The notes: generated from the letters alone by a model not told the origin. A stretch of 64,000 nucleotides of DNA from Hyphomicrobiales bacterium (GCA_900472605.1 UCJD01000023.1:62001-126000), one strand, 5' to 3'; positions 33,897 to 42,722 are shown, counted from the stretch's first letter. Numbers and translations are program-made.

Positions 33897-35804
33897 GTGA
33901 ATCGTGTGGTTTCGTTTTCCGCAGCGTCAAAAGACTATCAGAGCGGGCGCTATACCAAGTCGCTGGAGACGCTGAATGCGTTGCTCGAGACACAGCAGGA
34001 CGCCAAGATCTACGCCCTGCTGGCCCGCACGCTGTCGCAGTTGGGAATGAAAGCCGATGCGGCGATGGCATTCGCTGTCGCAGGCGAGAAGGCTGGGCAA
34101 AGCGGATCGGAATTTTCCCGCAAGGCGGCGCTGCTCTATTTCGAGGTGGGCAACTACGACGAGGCAATCAGGCTCGGTCTCCGGCATATGCTGAACTACA
34201 GCCTCGATGCCGAGCTGGCTTATGCGCTGGCCTCCATCTACAAGAAGCGTGGCCAGGAAGAGCTGCTGAGCCCCTTCATCAAGGTACTCGCGGAGAGTAG
34301 CAATACTGATCACACTCTGCTGGCGATCAGATTGCTCAAGAACGATCCGACCGACGAATCCCAGGCTCAACTGATCCGCAACCTGTTCAAGCGCTTCCCA
34401 AAACTGGTGCCGCTGCGCTTCCTCTATCTGATGTTCGCCCGACATGTCTGCGATCTCACCAGCATCAAGCTGCACAAGCAGATCGTCGACGAGCTGATCG
34501 CAAGCGGTCAGACCGCCTTTCTGCACCACGAGAGCGAGTTTTATAATCTCCAGTGGTGTGGCGATGAGGCGCTCAATCGCCTGACGTCAAGCATGAACAA
34601 CCAGATCACCGCGGAGCAAACGGTCGCGAGACGGACAAGACCGCATCAGTGGGGGAACAAGATTCGCGTCGGCTACCTCTCCAACGACTTCTTCGAACAG
34701 CACGCGACCATGAAGCTGATGGGCCGCGTTCTGGAATTGCACGACAGGGACCGCTTCGAGGTTACGCTTTATTGCCATTCGCGCGCATCGAACCTGGAGC
34801 ACAATACCTTCGACCGAAGCCTTTGGGGCCGCGTTGTCGAAGTTGGCGACCTGTCCAACGAAACGCTGGCTGAACGGATGCGAGCCGATCAGATCGACAT
34901 TCTGGTCGACCTGAAGGGACCAACATTCGAAACGCGCTATCACGTTCTCAACAAGGGCGCGGCGCCGATCCAGATGTCCTGGCTCGGCTTTCCCGGCAGC
35001 GCGACAAACACCGATGTCGACTACATCATTGGCGACAAGTTCGTGCTGCCCGATTCCTCGCGCCCGCATTATCACGAAAAATTCATCCGTCTGCCGGACA
35101 CCTACCAGCCGAACGACCCATTCCACCGGCCGACTCCCGGCTTCGTGGATCGCGGAGAATTCGGTCTGCCCGACGACAAGTTTGTGTTCGCCTCGTTCAA
35201 TGCCAGCCGCAAGATCACGCCCGAAACTGTCGATGTCTGGTGCAACGTGCTTCGCCGCGCGCCGAACAGCGTGCTGTGGATGATGGCGATCTCGAAGCAG
35301 GCGGAAGCCAATCTCCGCGAATATTTCAAGAACCGTGGCATCCCCGCCAAGCGTCTCATCTTCTGCGGCCATGCGGATTATCGCAGCCACATCGACAGGC
35401 AGCAGGCGGCAGATCTGGCGCTCGATACCTGGCCGTACAACGGCCATACCACGACGTCGGAGCAACTCTGGGGCGGCTTGCCCGTACTGACGCTGAAGGG
35501 CACCAACTTCGCCTCGCGTGTGACCGAGAGCCTGCTCAACGCGATCGGACTGCCCGAACTGGTGGCCGAGGATGCGAAGGGCTACGAGGACATGGCTGTC
35601 GCTCTCTACGAGAACCCGGAGCGGATCGCCGAGTTCAAGCAGACGATCGACGACAACAAGATGATCAAGCCGTTGTTCGACGCCGAACGTTTCTGCCGGC
35701 ACCTTGAGGCAGCCTATGAGATGGCGGTCGGGCGCGCGAAGCAGGGGCTGGAGCCTGATCATATCGACGTACCGGCGCTGCCCGCCAGAACCACACCGTT
35801 CTGA
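33897..35804 (+). CDS. TPR + GT41 (OGT/SPINDLY-like) glycosyltransferase
   Basis: A 635-aa soluble protein. Residues about 10-220 are helical, TPR-like repeats (YQSGRYTKSLETLNALLETQQDAKIYALLARTLSQLGMKADAAMAFAVAGE). From about 245 it matches the O-GlcNAc-transferase catalytic domain: RVGYLSNDFFEQHATMKLM with the conserved His, PIQMSWLGFPGSATNTDVDYIIGD, FASFNASRKITPE with the conserved Lys, and DLALDTWPYNGHTTTSEQLWGGLPVLTLKGTNFASRVTESLL, the nucleotide-sugar site. Start: GTG 33897 has GAGG 7 nt upstream; the TTG at 33891 is too close to that site. It is divergent from flaA and convergent with fliP. The likely role is O-glycosylation of flagellin or another protein; the sugar donor is not known. 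Confidence 0.88.
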   Translation: MNRVVSFSAASKDYQSGRYTKSLETLNALLETQQDAKIYALLARTLSQLGMKADAAMAFAVAGEKAGQSGSEFSRKAALLYFEVGNYDEAIRLGLRHMLNYSLDAELAYALASIYKKRGQEELLSPFIKVLAESSNTDHTLLAIRLLKNDPTDESQAQLIRNLFKRFPKLVPLRFLYLMFARHVCDLTSIKLHKQIVDELIASGQTAFLHHESEFYNLQWCGDEALNRLTSSMNNQITAEQTVARRTRPHQWGNKIRVGYLSNDFFEQHATMKLMGRVLELHDRDRFEVTLYCHSRASNLEHNTFDRSLWGRVVEVGDLSNETLAERMRADQIDILVDLKGPTFETRYHVLNKGAAPIQMSWLGFPGSATNTDVDYIIGDKFVLPDSSRPHYHEKFIRLPDTYQPNDPFHRPTPGFVDRGEFGLPDDKFVFASFNASRKITPETVDVWCNVLRRAPNSVLWMMAISKQAEANLREYFKNRGIPAKRLIFCGHADYRSHIDRQQAADLALDTWPYNGHTTTSEQLWGGLPVLTLKGTNFASRVTESLLNAIGLPELVAEDAKGYEDMAVALYENPERIAEFKQTIDDNKMIKPLFDAERFCRHLEAAYEMAVGRAKQGLEPDHIDVPALPARTTPF

Positions 35805-35834
35805 CCTCGGCCGGTTCGCGATCTCCCGCAGACA

Positions 35835-35864
35835 TCAACACAAAAGGCCGGCCTTTTGTGTTGA
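35835..35864. terminator. Two-way terminator between GT41 gene and fliP (perfect 30-bp palindrome)
   Basis: Thirty bases form a perfect palindrome centred on GGCCGGCC with flanking AAAA/TTTT and ACA-CAA/TTG-TGT arms. In RNA of either strand a stem of about 13 bp with a CCGG loop forms. It sits 30 nt past the GT41 stop and 32 nt past the fliP stop, exactly between the two convergent genes. The A/T tracts are inside the stem, giving the reading of a bidirectional terminator. Confidence 0.85.
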
Positions 35865-35896
35865 AAGCCTGGACGGTGTCGTCCCTGTACGGCCTG

Positions 35897-36634
35897 TCAG
35901 TTGAAGGATCGGACCAGGCTGCCGACCAGCAGATTCCAGCCGTCGATCAGGACGAAGAACAGTATCTTAAACGGCAGGGAGATCGACGTCGGCGGCAGCA
36001 TCATCATACCCATCGCCATGGTGATGGTGGCGACGATCAGATCGATGACGAGGAAGGGAAGAACGACGAGAAAGCCGATTTCGAAGCCGCGCCGGATCTC
36101 GGAGATCATGAAGGCGGGAACCAGGACGCGATAATCGATTGTCGCGCCGGTATCGATCGTCTGGCCGCGCTCACGGGCAAGATCAACGAAGAGCGCCAAA
36201 TCCTTTTCGCGGGTATTGCGGGTCATGAAGGTGCGGAAGGGCTCGGCGATCCGCTCCACCGCCTGCTGCTCGTTGATCTGGTTGACCAACAACGGCTGGA
36301 CGCCATCCTTCCACGCCTGATCGAAGGTCGGCTGCATGACGTAGAAGGTCATGAACAGCGACAGCGACAGCAGGATCATGTTCGAAGGGGTGGAGGCGAG
36401 ACCTAGGCCGGTGCGCAGAATGGAGAAAGCGATGACGAAGCGCGGAAAGCTCGTCACCATGATCAGGATGCCGGGCGCCACCGACAGAACGGTCAAGAGA
36501 CCGAAGGTGCGGATGATCCATGCCGCAACCGAACCGTCCACCGGCAGATTGAGCAGGTTCGACGGGAGCTGCTGCGCATGCGCCAGCTCCGGGACCGCCA
36601 TCATGGCAGCCAAGATCACGAGGAATCGAATCAT
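35897..36634 (-). CDS. fliP: Flagellar export gate protein FliP
   Basis: A 245-aa protein with a cleavable signal peptide (MIRFLVILAAMMAVPELAHA), then four membrane segments with family signatures: TVLSVAPGILIMVTSFPRFVIAFSILRTGLG, PSNMILLSLSLFMTFYVMQPTFDQAW and VLVPAFMISEIRRGFEIGFLVVLPFLVIDLIVATITMAMGMMMLPPTSISLPFKILFFVLIDGWNLLVGSLVRSF. It is the last gene of the flgB operon, with its start overlapping the fliL stop by 4 nt. Confidence 0.96.
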   Translation of the reverse strand: MIRFLVILAAMMAVPELAHAQQLPSNLLNLPVDGSVAAWIIRTFGLLTVLSVAPGILIMVTSFPRFVIAFSILRTGLGLASTPSNMILLSLSLFMTFYVMQPTFDQAWKDGVQPLLVNQINEQQAVERIAEPFRTFMTRNTREKDLALFVDLARERGQTIDTGATIDYRVLVPAFMISEIRRGFEIGFLVVLPFLVIDLIVATITMAMGMMMLPPTSISLPFKILFFVLIDGWNLLVGSLVRSFN

Positions 36635-37140
36635 TCGATGACGAAGGTCCTGAACATGACTTTCGATACGCGTCCCTGCGCCCGGAGGTCAACACGCTCC
36701 TGGATGTCATCCCTAAGATATTCGAAGCCGCGCGGACCTTCGATCTGCTGCAGCGAAACCGTCCGGATATAGGCCATGATATCCTGGTGGATATCCTCGG
36801 CGAGCTTCACATCCGGTGGGCCGGAGAAGAGCAGCGCCACTTCGAGGCGAACCCAGTTCTCGGAAGGATAGGCAAGGTTCGAGGTGATCGGCTCGAGCTG
36901 AACGACGTTGTTGGCTTCCGTCGAGATCTTCTGGAGGCCTTCCTCGCCCGCCTTGGCTGGTTCGGCTGCGGCTTTGGCTTCGGCGGCCTGCTCGGCGCTC
37001 TTGACGCGGGGCGCGATCATGCCGCCGACGACCCAGCCACCGCCGCCGCCAAGAAGTGTCAAGACGGCGAGGCCGATGATCGTCATCATCATCGCCGACT
37101 TTTTCTTCGGCTGGCCCTCTGTGCCTTCTGCGTCTGCCAT
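36631..37140 (-). CDS. fliL: Flagellar basal-body-associated protein FliL
   Basis: A 169-aa single-pass protein around the stator. A Lys-rich cytoplasmic end leads into the membrane helix MMMTIIGLAVLTLLGGGGGWVVGGMI, a linker rich in Ala/Glu/Lys, and the periplasmic domain (VVQLEPITSNLAYPSENWVRLEVALLFSGPPDVKLAEDIHQDIMAYIRTVSLQQIEGPRGFEYLRDDIQERVDLRAQGRVSKVMFRTFVIE), whose last two thirds match FliL. It lies 11 nt after flgH. Confidence 0.93.
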   Translation of the reverse strand: MADAEGTEGQPKKKSAMMMTIIGLAVLTLLGGGGGWVVGGMIAPRVKSAEQAAEAKAAAEPAKAGEEGLQKISTEANNVVQLEPITSNLAYPSENWVRLEVALLFSGPPDVKLAEDIHQDIMAYIRTVSLQQIEGPRGFEYLRDDIQERVDLRAQGRVSKVMFRTFVIE

Positions 37141-37151
37141 TTTGCCGGACC

Positions 37152-37868
37152 TTAAAGTGGCGAGAGGATATCGACGGCCTGCTGGCCGCGCGGCGGCTGC
37201 TGCACTTCCATCAGGCGACCGCGGCCGCCATAGGAGATGCGCGCTTCGGCGATCCTGTCGTAGGAGATTTCGTTGTCGGCGGTTACGTCCTGAGGACGCA
37301 CGATACCGGCGACGTTCAAGATGCGCAGTTCCTGATTCAGGCGCACTTCCTGCGAGCCGCTGACGACAAGGTTGCCGTTTTCGAGAATACCGGTGACGAC
37401 CGCGGCAACCATCAGGTTCAGCTTGTCGGTGCGTTCGATCTTCCCCTTGCCGTCCGTGCTGGTGTCCGATCCATAGGTCACGTCGGTCTTCGACGAAGGA
37501 TTCCAGCCGAGAATGTTGGCCTGCGCGTCCCAGTTCAGCCCGCTGCTATTCTCGCGACTGCGCTTGCTGTTGTTTTCGAACGAGCCCTTGTCATTGATCG
37601 AGATATTGACGGTCAGGATATCACCGACGTTGAGCGCGCGGGCGTCCTTGAATAGCGTGGCCTGGGAATCACTCCAGAGCGAATAGCCCTGCGCGACCTG
37701 GCGCGGCTGCTTCGGATACATCGACATCTGCTGCGTCTGGCCATAGGCGAGACCGCTGCCGATCGGACTCATGGCGGGCGCACGGCCGATCTCGTTGATC
37801 GCCTGCGGGGATTGGCAGCCGGCCAGAATGGCCACGGCGGCAATCGCGACCGGGAAACGCTTCTTCAT
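37152..37868 (-). CDS. flgH: L-ring lipoprotein FlgH
   Basis: A 238-aa outer-membrane lipoprotein with lipobox AILAGC, lipidated Cys at about residue 18. The body has the FlgH pattern SLWSDSQATLFKDARALNVGDILTVNISINDKGSFENNSKRSRENSSGL, DKLNLMVAAVVTGILENGNLVVSGSQEVRLNQELRILNVAGIVRPQDVTADNEISYDRIAEARISYGGRGRLMEVQQPPRGQQAVDIL. It forms the outer bearing of the rod. The start overlaps the motE stop (4 nt). Confidence 0.96.
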   Translation of the reverse strand: MKKRFPVAIAAVAILAGCQSPQAINEIGRAPAMSPIGSGLAYGQTQQMSMYPKQPRQVAQGYSLWSDSQATLFKDARALNVGDILTVNISINDKGSFENNSKRSRENSSGLNWDAQANILGWNPSSKTDVTYGSDTSTDGKGKIERTDKLNLMVAAVVTGILENGNLVVSGSQEVRLNQELRILNVAGIVRPQDVTADNEISYDRIAEARISYGGRGRLMEVQQPPRGQQAVDILSPL

Positions 37869-38413
37869 GAGGGGTCCTTCGACGTATTGGGATCGGACGC
37901 ACTGGCGATGATGTTGGCGATGACCGCAGCCTTCTGCGGATCCATCTCGTTCAGGATCAAGCTCGACTGCGTGGCGTTCAACCGCATGATCACGGCAGCC
38001 GCCACTTCGATCTTCACTTCCTGAAGCTGCAGCGCCGCGGCGTCCGGCTTCATTTTCTTATAGATATCCGTCAGTCCGGCCTCGGCCTGCTTCAGGAAGT
38101 CGTTGCGACGCTTCAGCCAGTCCTGATACTCGTCGCGCCGCTTCGTCATTTCGGCCATGCGGCTGTCGACGTCGGCCCTGAGCTTGTCGAGCTCCTGCTT
38201 CTGCAGCAGATAGCGCTGGTCACGCGCGGGCTCTGCGATGTTGCTGCAGAACTGCTTGATTTCTTCCTCGGAGGTGAGCTCGCCGCCTGCCGAAGTGCGT
38301 GCCTCCTGCGCGAAGGCGCCGGGGATGGTCAGCATGACGACGGCTGCCGTGGGCAGGACCAAACGCCGTGCCAGTTCCGAGACCGTCATGTTCGCGAAAG
38401 AGATCTTCGTCAT
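37865..38413 (-). CDS. motE: MotC-specific chaperone MotE
   Basis: A 182-aa exported protein with a signal-like N-terminus (LARRLVLPTAAVVMLTIPGAFAQ), a single Cys (C56), and a helical coiled coil (LLQKQELDKLRADVDSRMAEMTKRRDEYQDWLKRRNDFLKQAEAGL) followed by the MgtE/FliG-N-like end KIEVAAAVIMRLNATQSSLILNEMDPQKAAVIANIIA. In S. meliloti MotE is a disulphide-linked periplasmic dimer that protects MotC; the lone Cys here fits that. Position between flgI and flgH, with 4-nt overlaps on both sides, is the same as in S. meliloti. Confidence 0.88.
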   Translation of the reverse strand: MTKISFANMTVSELARRLVLPTAAVVMLTIPGAFAQEARTSAGGELTSEEEIKQFCSNIAEPARDQRYLLQKQELDKLRADVDSRMAEMTKRRDEYQDWLKRRNDFLKQAEAGLTDIYKKMKPDAAALQLQEVKIEVAAAVIMRLNATQSSLILNEMDPQKAAVIANIIASASDPNTSKDPS

Positions 38414-39531
38414 TGCAGGACAAGCTCCGCTTGCAGCGCACCGGCCGACTTGATGCCCTGCAGGATGGCGATGATGCCATCGGGCTTGACGCCGATGTTG
38501 TTGAGACCGGCCACCAGCGTTTTCAGATCGGGTCCGTCAAGCAGGGCCACATTGCCACCAGTCTGCTGGGCCTGGATATCCGTCTGCGGCTGGACGGCGG
38601 TGACGCCGCGCGAGAAGGGTTCCGGTTGAATGACCTGCGGCGTCTCGGTGACCTGCACGGTGAGCGTGCCATAGCTGACGGCAACCGGTGAGACGCGGAC
38701 GTCCGCTCCGATGACGATCGTTCCCGTCCGTTCGTTGATCACGACCTTCGCCGGCGTATCGGTTTCGACAGCAAGATTTTCGATGTCGGCCATCAGACGC
38801 GTCAGATCTGCTTCCCTCGGCTTCTGGACGATGACTTCCTGCGCATCCTTCGGCTCTGCGACCGGGCCGCCGAAACGTGCGCGGGCGTAGCCGTTGACCA
38901 CGTCTGCGATACGGACGGCGGTGGAGAAATCGGGATTGCGCAGCTGCAGGACGAGGTTGATCGAATCCTTGAAGCGCGACGGAAGCTCGCGCTCGATGAT
39001 GGCGCCGCTCGGCACGCGCCCGGCCGTCGTCACGCCCTCGGTAACCGTTGCGGCCTGGCCCTGCGCCGTGAAGCCCGAGACCACAACAGAGCCCTGGGCA
39101 ACGGCGTAGATCTGACCGTCGGCGCCCGACAGCGATGTCATGATCAGCGTTCCGCCGCGTAGCGAGGTTGCATCACCCAGCGAGCTGACGTTGACGTCGA
39201 GCCGGCTGCCGGGGCTTGCGAACGGCGGCAGGTTGGCGGTGACCATGACGGCGGCGGTGTTCTTCGCGTTCGACTGGCCGCCCTGCGTGGAGATGCCGAG
39301 GTTCTGCAGCATCGCGCGCATCGACTGCTCGGTGAATGGCGACGAACGGAAGCCATCGCCGGTCCCCTGGAGACCGACGATGAGGCCGTAGCCTATCAGC
39401 TGGTTGTCTCGACCGGCCTGCAGCGAGGCAATATCCTTGATGCGCGAACTCATCGCCGATGCCGGCGTTACAGCCAGGACGTTCGGCGACAGCAGTGCAA
39501 TTGCGATAAAAAGGCGAAACACAATCTTCAT
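38410..39531 (-). CDS. flgI: P-ring protein FlgI
   Basis: A 373-aa periplasmic ring protein. A signal peptide (IVFRLFIAIALLSPNVLAVTPASA) is followed by SRIKDIASLQAGRDNQLIGYGLIVGLQGTGDGFRSSPFTEQSMRAMLQNLGI, KNTAAVMVTANLPPFASPGSRLDVNVSSLGDATSLRGGTLIMTSLSGADGQIYAVAQG, and VVINERTGTIVIGADVRVSPVAVSYGTLTVQVTETPQVIQP, all diagnostic. The C-terminus LKTLVAGLNNIGVKPDGIIAILQGIKSAGALQAELVL is also typical. Its chaperone FlgA is encoded just upstream. Confidence 0.97.
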   Translation of the reverse strand: MKIVFRLFIAIALLSPNVLAVTPASAMSSRIKDIASLQAGRDNQLIGYGLIVGLQGTGDGFRSSPFTEQSMRAMLQNLGISTQGGQSNAKNTAAVMVTANLPPFASPGSRLDVNVSSLGDATSLRGGTLIMTSLSGADGQIYAVAQGSVVVSGFTAQGQAATVTEGVTTAGRVPSGAIIERELPSRFKDSINLVLQLRNPDFSTAVRIADVVNGYARARFGGPVAEPKDAQEVIVQKPREADLTRLMADIENLAVETDTPAKVVINERTGTIVIGADVRVSPVAVSYGTLTVQVTETPQVIQPEPFSRGVTAVQPQTDIQAQQTGGNVALLDGPDLKTLVAGLNNIGVKPDGIIAILQGIKSAGALQAELVLQ

Positions 39532-40013
39532 TTTGCAGCCACGTGTATGGTGCCGTTCGCGAGGACGGTGCCGCTGACGATCACGCCGGAGTCCATGTTG
39601 CGGACGCGGATCATCTGGCCGGTCATGCCGTCTTCAAGGGGCGAGCCGGCGGCCGAGATTGCCATCGGACCTACCGTAAAAATGAGGCGGATGGAGGAGC
39701 CGCGCGTGACCGTGTAGGGCTCGCGCAGCGCCGAGATGGAAATCGACTGGCCGGGCAACAGGGTGCGCTTGGAGATCATGCCGTCCACCTGGCCGATGGA
39801 CTTGGCGTAATCGCCCTGCAGATTGGGATTGGTGACCTCGACTTCCTGCAGCTGGGCGCTGGAGATCGTTTCGCCGGGATAGATGATGGTCGTCGGAATG
39901 ACCGCGTAACCCAGGTGGGTGGCGGCATGAACCGCCGGCGCCGCGAGGGTCATGGCCGCGATGAGTGCGGCCTTCGCCCATCCACGAAGATGTTCTATCC
40001 GGCAAAACGTCAT
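39528..40013 (-). CDS. flgA: P-ring assembly chaperone FlgA
   Basis: A 161-aa periplasmic protein with a signal region (AKAALIAAMTLAAPAVHAA) and a SAF-type domain (GYAVIPTTIIYPGETISSAQLQEVEVTNPNLQGDYAKSIGQVDGMISKRTLLPGQSISISALREPYTVTRGSSIRLIFTVGPMAISAAGSPLEDGMTGQMIRVRNMDSGVIVSGTVLANGTIHV). FlgA helps FlgI form the P ring. It is shorter than E. coli FlgA (219 aa) because the N-terminal domain is missing, as in other rhizobia. It overlaps flgI by 4 nt. Confidence 0.92.
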   Translation of the reverse strand: MTFCRIEHLRGWAKAALIAAMTLAAPAVHAATHLGYAVIPTTIIYPGETISSAQLQEVEVTNPNLQGDYAKSIGQVDGMISKRTLLPGQSISISALREPYTVTRGSSIRLIFTVGPMAISAAGSPLEDGMTGQMIRVRNMDSGVIVSGTVLANGTIHVAAK

Positions 40014-40030
40014 GTTTCGGCCCTTCCCTG

Positions 40031-40819
40031 TTACTTCAGGTTCTTGCTGACGATGGAGGCCATTTCGTCGGCGGTGGTGATGACTTTGGAGTTCATTTCG
40101 TAAGCGCGCTGCGCCGAGATCAGCTCGGTGATTTCCTTCACCGGATCGACGTTCGACGATTCCAGGTAGCTCTGCTTCAGATAGCCGTAACCGGTATCAT
40201 CGGGCGTGCCGACGACAGGCTGGCCCGATGCCGGCGTTTCCTGGAAGAGGTTGTCGCCGAGCGGCTTCAAGCCCGCTTCGTTGACGAAGTCGGCGATCTG
40301 CAGCTGGCCGAGCGTCGTCGGCGTGGTAGCACCCGCAAGCACTGCCGTCACTTCGCCGGAGCGGCTGATGGTCAGCTGCGTCGAACCGACGGGGATCGTG
40401 ATATTCGGCGCGACGGTATAGCCATCGACGGTGACGATCTGGCCGGTCTCGTTCTTGTTGAAGGCGCCGGCGCGGGTATAGAGCGTCGTGCCGTCTGGCG
40501 CCTGGATCTGGAAGAAGCCACGGCCGATCAGTGCGACGTCGAGGTCGTTGCCAGTCTGGGCGAGTTCGCCCTGGATGTGCAGATTGCGCACTGCCGAGGT
40601 CTGGACACCGAGACCGATGTTGGCGCCCTCGGGCACGATCGCCTGGTTCGCGCGGTTCGAGACGCCTTGCGCGCGCTCGGTCTGATAGAGCAGATCCGTG
40701 AACTCGGCGCGGGCGCGCTTGAAGCCTGTGGTGTTGATGTTCGCGATGTTGTTCGCGATGACCTCAAGGTTGGTCTGCTGGGCATCCATGCCCGTTGCTG
40801 CAATGGCAAGCGCTCTCAT
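40031..40819 (-). CDS. flgG: Distal rod protein FlgG
   Basis: A 262-aa rod protein with N-terminus [45 protein letters not shown] and C-terminus [49 protein letters not shown], both diagnostic of FlgG. The length is exact for the family. It is followed by flgA after 17 nt. Confidence 0.97.
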   Translation of the reverse strand: MRALAIAATGMDAQQTNLEVIANNIANINTTGFKRARAEFTDLLYQTERAQGVSNRANQAIVPEGANIGLGVQTSAVRNLHIQGELAQTGNDLDVALIGRGFFQIQAPDGTTLYTRAGAFNKNETGQIVTVDGYTVAPNITIPVGSTQLTISRSGEVTAVLAGATTPTTLGQLQIADFVNEAGLKPLGDNLFQETPASGQPVVGTPDDTGYGYLKQSYLESSNVDPVKEITELISAQRAYEMNSKVITTADEMASIVSKNLK

Positions 40820-40839
40820 GGCTCAATCCTTAAAATCAA

Positions 40840-41166
40840 CTACATCTGCATCTTGGTGACTTCGAGGAAGGCCGAAACGACCTTGTCTCGAATGGCAATC
40901 GCGGTCTGAAGGGTCTGTTGTGCCTGCATCACCGCATCGACGACTTCACGCGTCGTCGCGGTTCCCTTGATGCCTTCGAACGACATGCTCTCAGCGCCCT
41001 TGATCGAATTGACGGCGTTGGTGGCCGCATTGCCAAGGACTGATGCGAAGCTGGCGTCATTGGTGGCGCTCTGCGCCGACGACGAGGCCTGGGATTTCCC
41101 GAGATCGACGCCGCTGAGATCGCGCGTTACCGACAGGGAGCTGAGGCTATTTATGCTGTTGATCAT
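40840..41166 (-). CDS. fliE: MS-ring/rod junction protein FliE
   Basis: A 108-aa exported protein. The C-terminal half carries the FliE signature FASVLGNAATNAVNSIKGAESMSFEGIKGTATTREVVDAVMQAQQTLQTAIAIRDKVVSAFLEVTKMQM. It links FliF to the proximal rod. Its ATG touches the last base of the flgC stop. Confidence 0.95.
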   Translation of the reverse strand: MINSINSLSSLSVTRDLSGVDLGKSQASSSAQSATNDASFASVLGNAATNAVNSIKGAESMSFEGIKGTATTREVVDAVMQAQQTLQTAIAIRDKVVSAFLEVTKMQM

Positions 41167-41582
41167 TATTGGCTCTTCAGTAGGTCGATTGTCGAGGAAA
41201 CGAGATCGCGGGTTTGCTTGATAATCTGCAGGTTGGCGTCATAGGAGCGGTTGGCCTCGCGCATGTCGGCCATCTCGACCAGCATGTTGACGTTGGGCAA
41301 CTTGACCACACCCTTGTCGTCGGCTGCAGGATTATTCGGATCGTATTCGGTGCTGAACTTCGATTCGTCGACGCCCAGCTTCTTGACGTTGACCGTCGCG
41401 ACGCCCGTCGCCCGATCCAGGGCTTCGCCGAAGGTGATGGTCTTGCGGCGATAGGGATCGGCCCCAGGCGTATCACCCGTGGAGCGGGAGTTGGCGATGT
41501 TTTCGGAGACGATGCGAAGGCGCGTGGACTGCGCCTCCAGGCCGGAGGCTGCGATTTTGGAGGCTGCGGACAAGGGATCCAT
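41166..41582 (-). CDS. flgC: Proximal rod protein FlgC
   Basis: A 138-aa rod subunit: [50 protein letters not shown] at the start and [42 protein letters not shown] at the end. Both are family signatures. It follows flgB by 4 nt. Confidence 0.97.
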   Translation of the reverse strand: MDPLSAASKIAASGLEAQSTRLRIVSENIANSRSTGDTPGADPYRRKTITFGEALDRATGVATVNVKKLGVDESKFSTEYDPNNPAADDKGVVKLPNVNMLVEMADMREANRSYDANLQIIKQTRDLVSSTIDLLKSQ

Positions 41583-41586
41583 GATC

Positions 41587-41979
41587 TTAGCTCTTCACCG
41601 TCATTAGCATCAGTCGATTGAAGGAGCTGACAAGGGAGGTGTTCAGCTCGTACTGGCGCTTGATCTCGCCGGCTTTCGAGAGTTCCTCGGCCATGCCCAC
41701 CGTATTGCCGGATTCCTGCACGCCCATCTCTTGATCGAGGGCTGCTTCCTTGACGTCGATGTCGCTTTTGGTGCTGAGATCGTTGCCGCTCAGATGCGCG
41801 GAATTGGTCCGAGCCATCGCCACGTCGGATTGGTCGAGAACAGCCTGGAAAGGCGTGATGTCTTTGGCACGATACTTAGGCGTGTTCGCGTTTGCGATGT
41901 TGCCGGCAACGACTTCCTGACGAATCGACAGCCATTCCGCCTGCCGCGAGGCCAAGTCGAACAGTTGAATCGGTTGCAT
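41587..41979 (-). CDS. flgB: Proximal rod protein FlgB
   Basis: A 130-aa rod subunit beginning [44 protein letters not shown] and ending [32 protein letters not shown]. It is the first gene of the basal-body operon flgB-flgC-fliE-flgG-flgA-flgI-motE-flgH-fliL-fliP. A strong terminator (42084-42115) lies upstream, so the flgB operon has its own promoter within 41980-42083; no certain box was found there. Confidence 0.95.
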   Translation of the reverse strand: MQPIQLFDLASRQAEWLSIRQEVVAGNIANANTPKYRAKDITPFQAVLDQSDVAMARTNSAHLSGNDLSTKSDIDVKEAALDQEMGVQESGNTVGMAEELSKAGEIKRQYELNTSLVSSFNRLMLMTVKS

Positions 41980-42083
41980 GGAACTCTCCTTGTTACTGAC
42001 GTGAACCTAGGCAGGTAATCTTGCGTCAGACTTACGGAGAATGCGTTCTTGCTTCATAAGGCCTGGCTGGGATCGGGAGAGAC

Positions 42084-42115
42084 GAAAAAGGCTCCCCCGC
42101 ATTGCGGAGAAGCCT
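42084..42115 (-). terminator. Terminator of the flgF-fliI operon
   Basis: A 12-bp stem (AGGCTCCCCCGC / GCGGAGAAGCCT, with G-U pairs) and a 3-nt loop, followed in the minus-strand transcript by five T, lies 33 nt past the stop of the 181-aa gene. It separates the flgF-fliI operon from the flgB operon. Confidence 0.9.
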
Positions 42116-42147
42116 TGAAAACCGACACCTTTGCGAGATCGTTTACG

Positions 42148-42693
42148 TCAGTAAACTTCACCCTTGGAGGTGATGATCACCCATTTTCCGTCGCGCTGCT
42201 CAAGCGTCGCAAGGCGGCTCTCATCCGGCAGGATCGAGCCCACGCGGACGACGTACATGCCCGATGTGTCCTCGATCAACGCCCGGCCGTTGGCGACATG
42301 CAACAGACGGAAAGCCGACTTTCCGGGGAACGGCTGTTCTTCAGCGGGTGCGCCCTTGTGGTCTTCCTTGCCGATGGAAGAAACCGTTGCCGTCGTCAAA
42401 GGATCGACGGGAACGTCGGGTTTTACTTCCGGCGGGTTCTTATTGGCCATCGCCAGCGGCGAGACGCTGAAGACATTGCGCGCCGGCCAGTTCGGCAGAT
42501 CGCGCGTGCGATCGCCTTCGGCGACATTGATGCCGAACTTGTTCTCGTTGAAGAACACGTACCACGGAAAGATCGCGGACGCGCCGGCGAGCAGCAGGCC
42601 GGTGATTGTGAGCACACGATCGTTGAAGGTCGACCTGCGACGGCCTTGGGGCTTCAGCGGCGGAATCTTTTCGTCATCGTCGAAATCGGTCAC
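42148..42693 (-). CDS. Single-pass membrane protein of the flagellar cluster, function unknown
   Basis: A 181-aa protein with a short, charged cytoplasmic head, one membrane segment (VLTITGLLLAGASAIFPWYVFF, about residues 27-48), a Pro-rich variable middle and a conserved C-terminal domain of about 60 aa (FRLLHVANGRALIEDTSGMYVVRVGSILPDESRLATLEQRDGKWVIITSKGEVY). The end looks like a small beta domain comparable to GspC/PilP-type periplasmic domains (G-x-x-L-P-D/G), a resemblance only. It is the last gene of the flgF-fliI operon, 29 nt after fliI, so a flagellar role is likely. Confidence 0.75.
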   Translation of the reverse strand: MTDFDDDEKIPPLKPQGRRRSTFNDRVLTITGLLLAGASAIFPWYVFFNENKFGINVAEGDRTRDLPNWPARNVFSVSPLAMANKNPPEVKPDVPVDPLTTATVSSIGKEDHKGAPAEEQPFPGKSAFRLLHVANGRALIEDTSGMYVVRVGSILPDESRLATLEQRDGKWVIITSKGEVY

Positions 42694-42722
42694 ATCTAGT
42701 CTTTCTATCTTCTATCGTCCGG

